Below, piece after piece: positions 30,215-38,530 of a stretch of DNA of 64,000 bases. Each line of letters opens with the position of its first letter. Positions within the stretch are counted from its first letter, which is position 1. The translations under genes were made by a program, and so were the position numbers. The DNA comes from G963704535 sp963704535 (GTDB lineage Bacteria; Chloroflexota; Chloroflexia; Chloroflexales; Roseiflexaceae): assembly GCA_963704535.1 (NCBI GenBank), contig OY969916.1, forward strand, positions 10,912,001 through 10,976,000, given 5' to 3'. The notes beneath the pieces are model-generated. The model was not told the origin of the DNA. It worked only from the letters and a program-made list of their open reading frames with translations, and made no database searches.

Positions 30215-30611
30215 CAGCGGCTCTCTTTCGCTGGCTGCTGAATATATGCGTGCAGTATAGCATATGCGATCTGCGCGTGAGCAGTGGAGGTGGCATGGAG
30301 TGTTTGTGGAAGCGGGGCCAGCGAACGGTCAGGGTTTAGCCGCCGTCCCTGTGAGGATCACACCGCTAAATTGGGAAAGCGATCTTCAAAAAACCTACGA
30401 TCTTGAGCGCACCGGCAGGGGCGTTCGGCTGGAAGCCCTTGTTCGCGGCGACGCCGTCGTGTACATATAGATGGACAAACGGCGGTAATGACAGATTTAC
30501 ACGATCTTTATCTCACCAAGTTTCATGGAAGTGTTCTTGAAAGCCCATTTTGTAACAATTTTCTCCAAGGAACTCATTTTGAACCTAATTTTCTTAATCC
30601 AGTGCGTGGCC

Positions 30612-31940
30612 TCATCGCCTGGAAAACTCTGGAAGGGTAGCGAGTAGTGCTCTGCGAAACCATGGATCTGCTGTATCAAATTCATCCTTTCGTTCCTTAA
30701 TCCAATGCCCTTGTCTCGCGTTACCCGCTGCAACAACAATTTCTCTTCTTACATTCGGTTTGGCAATAGGGAACTTGGACGTCAACGCATTTATGTGGTT
30801 CAGTTCTGGAACTTTTGCAAAAAGATCTATGAGTACAATCTGCATATACTCGCTGTGATTTACAAGTGGATGTTCCAAAGCATCGACAATGATCTTACCA
30901 GCATCTGACCATGATCCTTTGTAGTTTTTGCTTGCTCGCATGATATAGCGTGAAAGCTCTCCTAGGGCCGGAGTGAGTTTATCGATATTACGTAGACAAT
31001 AATTGACAGCACCAGGCGCACCGAACTGTGCAAGCCTGCGAAGTAGCCATCTCATCCTCGAAAAGTTTATAGGCTCGCTATTCAGATAAAGATCGAAAAG
31101 TCTTTCTAGATTGTCCTCGTTAACTTTATCGAGGTCTTCAGCACTGAGAGATTGTAAACTAAATGTTGCATAAGAATCATTATTGCTATACTTTTTGATC
31201 ACCTGGAGCAGTTGACTTTCCGCCTGATTCATTGGACGATCAATAATCATACTTTCAGCCAGAGTGATAAATTCGGATTTTGGCATAATTGTTGTCTTCT
31301 GCCTTTGTAATGTAAGGCGTTGCTGCTTATCAAGAATCTCGGCCAAATCGTGAACTGCAATCTCTGCTTCTTGTTCTGTTCTACAAAATACATGGATGTC
31401 ATCAGAGTAGCGACAGAAATCTAGCCCATGAGACATAAAGCTGAAATCTGTTGGACTTAAAGCGCACTCAGCTAGAATATGTATGGCATGTGGATCTACT
31501 GGAATACCTCTTGACACGCCTTGCATGAGCGTAGATACCAATCTGATTATGGCATCGATTATCACACTGGGAACTCCAGTCTTATCGAGTTGATTCTCAA
31601 GCACATGATGATATATCTGATTGTAATAATCCGTAATATCTGCAATTACTACCCATTTTATGTTGTCTTGTTGAGCTTTATCCAATGAAGTTTGCCAGAA
31701 GCTATGCCAGGTGGTGGTGTCTCCATAGAAGCTACCATAATCTGTTGGCTCAAAACGATATGAAAAGACCCGTTTTTCCGAGGTTGGTATCCGGGACTTT
31801 TCAATTCTCTGACCATGTCTCTTTATAATAGCCGCGAATACTAGATTGTCGAGCGGATCGAGTTGAATGGCCACTCGGAACGCGAACCTCTCCTTGGGAA
31901 TAATAAACCTTCTGCCGCTCTTCCAATCGTAATTCTTCAA
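30612..31940 (-). CDS. residual open frame with RT catalytic core
   Basis: 442 codons still open after the disruption, from a TTG at 31940. It contains all catalytic motifs (ADITDYYNQIYHH, GIPVDPHAIH, YSDD) but lacks about 58 N-terminal residues and the true C-terminus. No ribosome site stands before the TTG, and transcription would have to cross the IS. I consider activity unlikely unless the IS promoter drives it. Confidence 0.6.
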   Translation of the reverse strand: MKNYDWKSGRRFIIPKERFAFRVAIQLDPLDNLVFAAIIKRHGQRIEKSRIPTSEKRVFSYRFEPTDYGSFYGDTTTWHSFWQTSLDKAQQDNIKWVVIADITDYYNQIYHHVLENQLDKTGVPSVIIDAIIRLVSTLMQGVSRGIPVDPHAIHILAECALSPTDFSFMSHGLDFCRYSDDIHVFCRTEQEAEIAVHDLAEILDKQQRLTLQRQKTTIMPKSEFITLAESMIIDRPMNQAESQLLQVIKKYSNNDSYATFSLQSLSAEDLDKVNEDNLERLFDLYLNSEPINFSRMRWLLRRLAQFGAPGAVNYCLRNIDKLTPALGELSRYIMRASKNYKGSWSDAGKIIVDALEHPLVNHSEYMQIVLIDLFAKVPELNHINALTSKFPIAKPNVRREIVVAAGNARQGHWIKERKDEFDTADPWFRRALLATLPEFSRR

Positions 31941-32013
31941 GTCGAGACTTTCGAAATCACTGACTAAATCTTTCCAATTGTATTTAATCGCTGCAATTTC
32001 GAATAAAGGAGGA

Positions 32014-33269
32014 TTTGCTACCGTACAGAAAATCCGTTCGCCATGTGTGAGGCAGTGGGCGGGTCTATGGGCAATCGGAAACTGACCGGAACACGTAACC
32101 CTTCACGTAGTGCATACTGTATCGCGCGCAGCCCGATTTGAAACAGGCCTAAGTCACAGCGATCTTTGCGATGAAATTGTTCGACCCATCCCTGCTCCTG
32201 GGCAAACACGGCGGCCGCATGAATCCACACATAGGCCAGAGCAGTGGCGATCAGCAGCCGCGCCAGACGTTCGGGGGCGGCCAGATGGCTTTTGTCAATC
32301 CGAAACCCACGACTTTTATGATTGGCAAACATGCACTCAATCCGAAAGCGCATCCGATAGCGCTTGACCGCCTCGTCCGCATCACTCAACGAGCTGATCA
32401 GATAGAGTGGTTGCTGCTGCTTGGCGTCCCAGACCCCAATCACCAGAATTGGTCCATACTGCTTGGCGGTCATGCGCACATCCGCGATGGCGACAGCCTC
32501 ACCGCGCGAGAGCGGCAGATCACCGACCGTGAAGACCCCATCCTGAGCAAAGATCAGAATGTTGGTAGCAGTGCGGCAGACATACTCCCACTTCCTCGCG
32601 CGCAATCTGGTTTGCAACTCGGTGCCGTCAAACTCACCATCGCCCAGCAGCGTGACGGTCGCATCGGGCGGGATCAACTCCTGAAGCTGCTCGATCAGTG
32701 CGCAATGCAGCGCCTCAGGCAGATGGCCCTTCTTGCCCTTTACCACCGTCCACAGCAGCGGAATGGCGCGATGACGATAGAGAACGCTGGCCATCAAGAC
32801 CACACAGCCGCGCCCGGCGGTGGTTCCATCCAGCAGGATGGTCAGTGGCAGGTGCGCCAGACTGGAGAGTACCGCACGGGCGAACGGGAGCCAGAGCGCC
32901 TCCAGCGTGATAGCGTCGTGCTTGACCCAGCGCCGAAAGCGCGTGATCAGGCTTTCATTCTTGCGTCCTCTGATCGGGGCATGGCTGGCGAGCTTATCGA
33001 ACTGCACATGCTGGGCACTGACGATGCCACAAATCAGCAAGCTCAAGGTGTTAAGGTGCTGTTCGGCATGGCTGTTGGCACGGGTGTGCAAAACCTGCAC
33101 CAGGGTCAGTTTGATGGTACGATAGGTACGGAAGTTGATGTGCATGGTTTCCCTCCATTCGTCTCGTTTGGTTACGCTGACGAACAGGATACCATGCCCA
33201 TCGATTTCCTTCTGGTCCACCGAGATGCGTTACCGCTTGATCAGCTCATATTTTCTGTACGGTAGCAAA
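32014..33269 (-). mobile_element. IS4-family insertion sequence, complete
   Basis: 1256 bp with perfect 20-bp terminal inverted repeats (32014-32033 and 33250-33269, TTTGCTACCGTACAGAAAAT). It is flanked by an 8-bp direct repeat AAGGAGGA at 32006-32013 and 33270-33277, the target duplication. It carries one transposase gene whose stop codon lies in the terminal repeat. Intact ends and the exact duplication indicate a recent insertion. Confidence 0.93.
32018..33145 (-). CDS. IS4-family transposase (DDE)
   Basis: 375 residues from ATG 33145, which has GGAGGG 5 nt upstream; the frame is open 25 codons further but without a ribosome site. DDE residues: ILLDGTTAG (first Asp), TLLGDGEFDGTEL (second Asp), and the IS4 Y-R-E-K signature in YRMRFRIECMFANHKSRG. 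It would excise and insert the element by cut and paste. The TAG stop is inside the terminal inverted repeat, so the end of the gene doubles as a transposase-binding site. It looks full length. Confidence 0.92.
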   Translation of the reverse strand: MHINFRTYRTIKLTLVQVLHTRANSHAEQHLNTLSLLICGIVSAQHVQFDKLASHAPIRGRKNESLITRFRRWVKHDAITLEALWLPFARAVLSSLAHLPLTILLDGTTAGRGCVVLMASVLYRHRAIPLLWTVVKGKKGHLPEALHCALIEQLQELIPPDATVTLLGDGEFDGTELQTRLRARKWEYVCRTATNILIFAQDGVFTVGDLPLSRGEAVAIADVRMTAKQYGPILVIGVWDAKQQQPLYLISSLSDADEAVKRYRMRFRIECMFANHKSRGFRIDKSHLAAPERLARLLIATALAYVWIHAAAVFAQEQGWVEQFHRKDRCDLGLFQIGLRAIQYALREGLRVPVSFRLPIDPPTASHMANGFSVR

Positions 33270-33277
33270 AAGGAGGA
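33270..33277. repeat. 8-bp target-site duplication (right copy)
   Basis: AAGGAGGA, identical to 32006-32013 on the other side of the IS. Joining the flanks through one copy restores the reverse transcriptase frame. Confidence 0.9.
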
Positions 33278-33467
33278 AGGAGATCGGTATCACCTTCCGC
33301 CAGGAGATGCTTCAAGGCCCATTCGTAGGATGTCCTTGAAAGTTTGGCACTAGAACTAGGACGGCTCGATGTGGTCATTTAATCCCTCAGCTTAAGAATG
33401 CGTCAGCTGGTCTATGAACAGGAGCTATTTTCACAACGTGGTCACTTCGACGCTAGTCAGCCCATAC

Positions 33468-33473
33468 ATTATA
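33468..33473 (-). promoter_or_regulatory. possible -10 box of the reverse transcriptase gene
   Basis: TATAAT on the minus strand preceded by TGG (extended -10 type), about 90 nt before the RT start codon; no good -35 box is seen. GAGGG just before ATG 33378 would be the ribosome site. Confidence 0.45.
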
Positions 33474-33532
33474 CCATCCTCTGAGGGATCAATCTGATAG
33501 TTGGCCTTGATAGGCGCCCCAACAATTCTTAT

Positions 33533-33626
33533 CTATAGACCTCTGCATTGACATTGCATATGGGCGTTCGGGCTGGTCCGATACCAGTGCCCAAAGCTTA
33601 TTCCATCTCAATGTAGAGGTCTATAG
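33533..33626. ncRNA. candidate structured RNA: 94-nt long hairpin upstream of the RT gene
   Basis: Outer arms 33533-33551 and 33608-33626 (CTATAGACCTCTGCATTGA against its complement) pair over 19 positions with a single G-U. The inside folds again: TGGGC/GCCCA (33561, 33589) and CTGGT/ACCAG (33573, 33583) with a 5-nt loop. It lies about 155 nt upstream of the RT start, in equally AT-rich DNA. Defence RTs are often encoded beside a structured RNA, hence the suggestion. A small palindromic mobile element is an alternative. Confidence 0.4.
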
Positions 33627-34002
33627 AACTTTCCACATAAAACGTTATGCCGAAGCTTCCAGATAAGCTCCTTATACTCTGCACCCCGGTTGCGCCGATC
33701 GGCGCCCTACACCATGACCATCAGGCTATAAACTCGCCCCCCCGTGATCTCGATGCTCGGCTGTAGGGAAACCGTGTGCTTCATCAAGGAAGGCAGCGAT
33801 GAATCGCCGCCATGGTCCCCTTCTGCCCGGCGACTCTGCTCGCGGTCGTGCTGTCGCGGCCAGTGTCCACACTGAGCGACCCGCTCTTGTTCGTCACCCA
33901 AGTCGCGATCCGCGCCGACTTCACCACCGGCTCACCGCCGCTATATGGTATAGTGATGTCGCGCCGTGTCGGCGCTCCCTTACAGATGATGAGGAGCCTC
34001 GC
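33627..34002. other. intergenic region at the right border of the accessory island
   Basis: Base composition changes from AT-rich to GC-rich near 33690, marking the island border. Open frames on both strands through 33784-34848 are shadows of the GH8 gene. TATAGT at 33949-33954 may be a -10 box for that gene. Nothing else is recognised. Confidence 0.5.
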
Positions 34003-35292
34003 ATGTGGACACCGGCATATCGAGCGCTGTGTGCTGTTCTCCCGATCATGATGTTTGTGACGGTCGCGTGCTCGTCTTCGCCGAACACCGTCGCCGCACC
34101 TACGCCGGCACCTGCACAGCCCACTATCGTCGGGCCTGCTGCTGCCGGCGCCTTCAGCAGTGGCATCTACCGCAACCTCTTCAAGGAGCGCGGCAGGAGC
34201 GATGCCGAGATCAAGGCCAGGCTTGACGCGGCATGGCAGCACTTTTTCTATGGCGACGACGAGACACAGCGGATCTACTTCCCGGTCGGCGCCGATATGG
34301 CCTACATCAAAGATATCGGCCAAGGATACGTCCATAGCGAGGGCATGTCCTACGGCATGATGGTCGCCGTGCAGATGGATAAGCAGGCGGAGTTCGACCG
34401 GCTGTGGAAGTGGGCCAGGACCCATCTGTACCAAGCCGACGGCGGTCGCAAAGGGCTGTTCGCCTGGAAGGCCGGCGAGGACGGCATCGTGCTCGACAAA
34501 AACTCGGCCCCCGACGGCGAGGAGTATATCGTGACGGCGCTGTTCTTCGCCTCCGGGCGCTGGGGCGACGGCCAGGGGATCTTCAACTACCGGGCCGAGG
34601 CTCAGGCGCTGCTCGACACTATGCTGCACAAGGCCGAGGAGCAGAACGCCGAGGGCATCGGCAATCTCTTTGACCCGACCCACAAGTACGTCGTCTTCGG
34701 CCCATACGCCGGTGGATCGAGCTTCACCGACCCTTCTTACCACCTGCCGGCCTTCTACGAGCTGTGGGCGCGCTGGGCCGATAAGGATAACCAGTTCTGG
34801 CGCGATGCCGCCGCCGCCAGCCGGGAGTTTTTCCGCAAGACCGCCCACCCCGAGACCGGCCTAATGCCCGACTACGCCGAGTTCGACGGCCGGCCCGCCG
34901 ACCCCTGGAATGGCGACCACGAGCACTTTCGCTTCGACGCCTGGCGCACGGCAATGAACGTCGCCGTCGACTATTCCTGGTTCGCGGCCGACGAATGGCA
35001 GGTCGAGCAGAGCAACCGGCTGCTCGGTTTCTTCACCCGGCAAGGCATCAATAGCTACGCCAACCAATACACGCTCGACGGCAAGCCGCTGTCGAGCGAC
35101 CACTCGCCGGGCCTGGTGGCGATGAACGCCGTCGCCGCGCTGGCCGCGACCGGCAACTCGACCGGCGCGTTTGTCGATGCGCTGTGGACGGTGCCGCTCC
35201 CGTCGGGCAAATGGCGCTACTACGATGGGGTGTTGTGCATGTTCGGGCTGCTGCACGCCAGTGGGAATTTTCGGATCTATGCGCCGCAGTGA
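34003..35292 (+). CDS. glycoside hydrolase family 8 lipoprotein
   Basis: 429 residues. Lipoprotein signal MWTPAYRALCAVLPIMMFVTVAC with the lipobox cysteine, then a Pro/Ala linker, so probably membrane-anchored and facing outward. The GH8 (alpha/alpha)6 barrel shows the catalytic-acid signature VHSEGMSYGMMVAV and PDGEEYIVTALFFASGRWGDG, the pattern seen in reducing-end xylose-releasing enzymes as well as endoglucanases. ATG 34003 is preferred over the in-frame 33799 because it has GAGGAG upstream and begins the signal sequence. It would cut beta-1,4-linked glucan or xylan oligosaccharides. Confidence 0.9.
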   Translation: MWTPAYRALCAVLPIMMFVTVACSSSPNTVAAPTPAPAQPTIVGPAAAGAFSSGIYRNLFKERGRSDAEIKARLDAAWQHFFYGDDETQRIYFPVGADMAYIKDIGQGYVHSEGMSYGMMVAVQMDKQAEFDRLWKWARTHLYQADGGRKGLFAWKAGEDGIVLDKNSAPDGEEYIVTALFFASGRWGDGQGIFNYRAEAQALLDTMLHKAEEQNAEGIGNLFDPTHKYVVFGPYAGGSSFTDPSYHLPAFYELWARWADKDNQFWRDAAAASREFFRKTAHPETGLMPDYAEFDGRPADPWNGDHEHFRFDAWRTAMNVAVDYSWFAADEWQVEQSNRLLGFFTRQGINSYANQYTLDGKPLSSDHSPGLVAMNAVAALAATGNSTGAFVDALWTVPLPSGKWRYYDGVLCMFGLLHASGNFRIYAPQ

Positions 35293-35299
35293 GAGACCG

Positions 35300-35400
35300 C
35301 CTGAAAAGGGGGAGTTTGAGGGGCCGCCCCTCAAGATCCCTTTTCATCTTCACATGGGGGTGTTTGAGGGGTTGCCCTCAAGATCCCTTTCCACCACTAA
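35300..35400. repeat. two palindromic intergenic elements
   Basis: GAAAAGGGGGAGTTTGAGG with GGCCGCC core and CTCAAGATCCC, then a second copy GTTTGAGGGGTTGCCCTCAA with the same CAAGATCCCTTT tail. They fill the gap between the GH8 and PEP carboxylase genes. Confidence 0.75.
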
Positions 35401-35421
35401 TTGCGAGTATTGGAGGCGGCT

Positions 35422-38316
35422 ATGACGGTGACACAACGAGACGAGGAACGCGACCGGCTCTCGAAGGCGATTCATTTCCTGGGCGATGTGCTCGGCCAGG
35501 TGATTCGGGAGCAGGCCGGGGCTGCGGCGTTCGATCTGGAGGAGCGGGTGCGCGGTTTAGCCAAGGATCTGCGCGCGAACGGCCAGGGCACCGGCGCGGA
35601 TCACGATGCAGCCCTGCGCGAGTTGCAGGCGATCGTGACCGGCTTGGCTCCGGCGGAGATGCGCACCCTGATCAAGTCGTTCAGCGTGTACTTCGCCCTG
35701 GTCAACCTGTCCGAGCAGCTTCAGCGCGTCTGGGTGCTGCGCGATCGGGCGCTGAAAAAGCTGCACGAGCCGCGTACTGAGTTGATCGCGGTGGCGGTCG
35801 CGGGGTTGAAGCGCAGTGGCGTGGAGGCGCCCGCGCTCCAGGACTGGCTTGACACGGCGCTGATCCAGCCGGTCTTCACCGCACACCCCACCGAGGCCCG
35901 CCGCCGCACCACGCTTGAGAAGCTGCGCCGGATCGCCGACGCCGTCGAGCGCCGGTATGCCGCGCAACTGCTGCCGGTGGAGGAAGAGGAGAACGCCCGT
36001 GGGGTCGCCGAGGAGGTCATCGGCCTGTGGCAGAGCGACGAGATCCGGGTGGTCCGGCCGACGGTGATCGACGAGGTCAAGAATGGTCTGTACTACTTCG
36101 CCGCCAGCCTGTTCGAGCTGGTCCCGCGGCTGTACCGGGAGCTGGAGCGGGCGCTGCGAGAGCACTACCCCGGCCACGCCTGGCGCATCCCGCCGCTGCT
36201 GCGCTTCGGCTCGTGGGTCGGCGGCGACCGCGACGGCAACCCGTTCGTCACGCCGGAGGTCACTGTCGAGACCGTGCGGCTGCTGCGCGGTACCGCGTTG
36301 CAGCACCATCGCGGCGTGATCGAGGATCTGAGCCACCGCCTCAGTCAGTCCTCCCACCAGGTCGGCATCAGTGCCGCGCTCCAGCAGTCACTGGACGAGG
36401 ACGCACAACGCTTCCCGGAGGTCGCCGCGCTCCTGGCGCGCCGCAATCCCGACGAGCCCTACCGCCAGAAGTGTACCTACATCCGCGAGAAGCTGCTGGG
36501 TTCAATCAACCACGCCGCCGAGCATGTGCCCGACTGGGGCAGCGCCGAGCCGCAGCCGGCGACCGGCACGTTCTACCACCGCCGCGACGAGTTGCTTGAC
36601 GATCTGCGGATCATGGAAGGCAGTTTGGGCGAGCACACCGGCGCCGCCGTCGCCAATGGCGTGCTCCACGACATCATCCGCCAGGTCGAGATCTTCGGCC
36701 TGCACATGGCTACGTTGGACCTGCGCCAGCACAGCGAACGCCACACCGCCGCCCTGGCCGAGGTCCTGGCTCACGCCGGGGTCTGCGCCGACTACGCCGC
36801 GCTCGACGAGGACGCCCGCATTGCGCTGCTGGCGCGCGAGGTCGCCATCCGGCGCCCGCTGATCCCGGCGCGGCTGGCCTACAGTGCCGAGACGACCGAG
36901 ACGATCCAGACCTTTCGCATCGCCGCCGCGATCCTGGAGCAGGTCAGCCCGGAGTCGATCACGACTTACATCATCAGCATGACCCGCGGCGCCAGCGATC
37001 TGCTGGCTGTGCTCCTGTTCGCCAAGGAGGCCAGGCTATACCAGCCCGATGCCGGGGTCAGCCGGCTCGACATCGTGCCGCTGTTCGAGACCGGCGCCGA
37101 CCTGGCCGGCTGCGCCGCGATCGTCACCGCTTGCCTGGACCTGCCGGTCTACCGCGAGCACCTGCGGCTGCGCGGCGATGTGCAGGAGATCATGATCGGC
37201 TACTCCGACAGCAACAAGGATGTGGGCTTCGTGGCCGCGAACTGGGCGCTCTACCAGGCCCAGCGGGCGCTGCGCGACCTGGCGCCGCAGCACGCGATCC
37301 AGTTGCGGCTGTTCCACGGTCGCGGCGGCGCGATCGGGCGCGGCGGCGGGCCGGCCAACCAGGCCATCCTGGCGCAGCCGCCCGGCAGCGTCGGCAGCCA
37401 GATCAAGATCACCGAGCAGGGCGAGGTGATCGCCGACCGCTACGGCATGCCGGCGCTGGCGCACCGGCACCTGGAGCAACTGGTCAACGCGGTGCTGCGG
37501 GCCGGCTTCGCGCCGCACGAGAACGCGCCGCCGGAGTGGGAGCACACGCTTGAGCAGCTCGCCGCGATCTCGCGCCGCCACTACCGCGCGCTGGTCTACG
37601 AGCACCCCGATTTCCGGCGCTACTTCCGCACCGCCACGCCGATCGATGAGATCAGCCGGCTCAAGATCGGCAGCCGCCCGGCCAGCCGCAAGAACAGCGA
37701 CCGGATCGAGGATCTGCGCGCCATCCCGTGGGTCTTCAGCTGGATGCAGAGCCGCCACACCCTGCCCGGCTGGTATGGCCTCGGCTACGCGCTCGAAGCC
37801 TTTGTCGAGGACCGAGAATCCGACGAGAGTCCGTTGTCAGTAGTCAGTAGTCAGTTGCGGGGCACAACGGACAACGGACAACTGACAAATGACAAGACCG
37901 GGAAACTCAAATTGCTCCAGGAGATGTATGGGAGGTGGCCCTTCTTCCGCACCATGATCGAGAGCGCGCAGATGATCCTGGGCAAGGCCGACCTGGATAT
38001 CGCCCAGCGCTACGCCGATCTAGTGCCGGAGCCGGCGGTCGCCCAAGCGATCTTCGGCGCGATTCTGGCCGAGCATGAACGTACCTGCCGCATGGTCTGC
38101 CAGGTCGCGCAGATCGAGCGGCTGCTCGACAACAATCCGGTCCTGCAACGCTCGATCGCCCGCCGCAACCCCTACGTCGACCCGTTGAGCTACATCCAAG
38201 TCGAGCTGCTGCGGCGCCTACGCGCCGCCCCCGAAGGACCCGATCACGCCGCCTTGGAGGACGCCATCCTGCTCAGTATTAGTGGCATCGCGGCCGGTCT
38301 TAAAAACACTGGGTAG
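35422..38316 (+). CDS. ppc: phosphoenolpyruvate carboxylase
   Basis: 964 residues, normal bacterial length. Catalytic histidine in VFTAHPTEARRRT, lysine in MIGYSDSNKDVGFVAANW, and the glycine-rich FHGRGGAIGRGGGPANQAILAQP loop. It carboxylates PEP with bicarbonate to oxaloacetate, refilling the TCA cycle (and, in some Chloroflexia, feeding autotrophic CO2 fixation). ATG 35422 follows GGAGG by 5 nt. At about residues 806-826 (SPLSVVSSQLRGTTDNGQLT) the protein carries a loop encoded by a heptameric repeat insertion, between LGYALEAFVED and KLLQEMYGRWPFF, a place where the enzyme may tolerate it. Confidence 0.96.
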   Translation: MTVTQRDEERDRLSKAIHFLGDVLGQVIREQAGAAAFDLEERVRGLAKDLRANGQGTGADHDAALRELQAIVTGLAPAEMRTLIKSFSVYFALVNLSEQLQRVWVLRDRALKKLHEPRTELIAVAVAGLKRSGVEAPALQDWLDTALIQPVFTAHPTEARRRTTLEKLRRIADAVERRYAAQLLPVEEEENARGVAEEVIGLWQSDEIRVVRPTVIDEVKNGLYYFAASLFELVPRLYRELERALREHYPGHAWRIPPLLRFGSWVGGDRDGNPFVTPEVTVETVRLLRGTALQHHRGVIEDLSHRLSQSSHQVGISAALQQSLDEDAQRFPEVAALLARRNPDEPYRQKCTYIREKLLGSINHAAEHVPDWGSAEPQPATGTFYHRRDELLDDLRIMEGSLGEHTGAAVANGVLHDIIRQVEIFGLHMATLDLRQHSERHTAALAEVLAHAGVCADYAALDEDARIALLAREVAIRRPLIPARLAYSAETTETIQTFRIAAAILEQVSPESITTYIISMTRGASDLLAVLLFAKEARLYQPDAGVSRLDIVPLFETGADLAGCAAIVTACLDLPVYREHLRLRGDVQEIMIGYSDSNKDVGFVAANWALYQAQRALRDLAPQHAIQLRLFHGRGGAIGRGGGPANQAILAQPPGSVGSQIKITEQGEVIADRYGMPALAHRHLEQLVNAVLRAGFAPHENAPPEWEHTLEQLAAISRRHYRALVYEHPDFRRYFRTATPIDEISRLKIGSRPASRKNSDRIEDLRAIPWVFSWMQSRHTLPGWYGLGYALEAFVEDRESDESPLSVVSSQLRGTTDNGQLTNDKTGKLKLLQEMYGRWPFFRTMIESAQMILGKADLDIAQRYADLVPEPAVAQAIFGAILAEHERTCRMVCQVAQIERLLDNNPVLQRSIARRNPYVDPLSYIQVELLRRLRAAPEGPDHAALEDAILLSISGIAAGLKNTG
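37838..37896. repeat. heptameric hairpin repeat inserted in frame in ppc
   Basis: AGTAGTC/AGTAGTC/AGTTG heptamers followed by complementary CAACGGA, CAACGGA, CAACTGA, CAAATGA units. Contributes about 20 codons without a stop to an essential-type metabolic enzyme. Confidence 0.85.
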
Positions 38317-38530
38317 CGCTTTTTACCACAAGGCGCAGTCGATTTCACCCGGGAATCTTCTTGCCGTTGGCCGGGCTTTCTGCTACACTATACACACCTT
38401 CGCTCCCACGACGTTTCCGCCCGCATCGCGCGCTTGGGGTTGCCCCGTTGCCCGGTCGCTGCGGCGTGTGGTGCGTTCTGCTGGCGATCGTCATTCGCCC
38501 CGCGCCGGCGCGGGTGTCCTGAGGTGTAGC

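Larger units (their letters stand above)
30497..33378 (-). pseudogene. reverse transcriptase gene interrupted by IS element and frameshifted
   Basis: The ancestral gene starts at ATG 33378 (MTTSSRPSSSAKLSRTSYEW, then ALKHLLAEGDTDLLPP), is cut by the IS at 32014-33269, and resumes at 32005. Removing the IS and one target copy gives 501 codons in one frame. RT motif A is ADITDYYNQIYHH (about D159), motif B GVSRGIPVDPHAIHILAE, and the catalytic motif C is CRYSDDIHVF (about 236-239). A long helical C-terminal region follows. Near the end an extra T in a TTTT run (30623-30626) truncates it at FSRR; without it the frame continues PGDEATHWIKKIRFKM...EKIVTKWA to 30497 (538 residues). No maturase domain. 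It resembles defence-associated (DRT/abortive-infection) RTs; AT-rich, so probably acquired. Confidence 0.85.

Noticed and set aside
30264..30470. 68-codon open frame on the plus strand in the gap between the RHH gene and the RT
   Set aside because: No ribosome site and no recognisable pattern; it overlaps the probable promoter region of the RHH-HNH pair.
30497..33378. Retron or group II intron as explanation of the reverse transcriptase
   Set aside because: No maturase/endonuclease domain, no intron ends and no msr-msd-like arrangement in the position expected; the protein has a long helical C-terminus instead.
33784..34848. 354-codon open frame on the minus strand
   Set aside because: Antisense shadow of the GH8 gene, which has a lipoprotein signal and family motifs.
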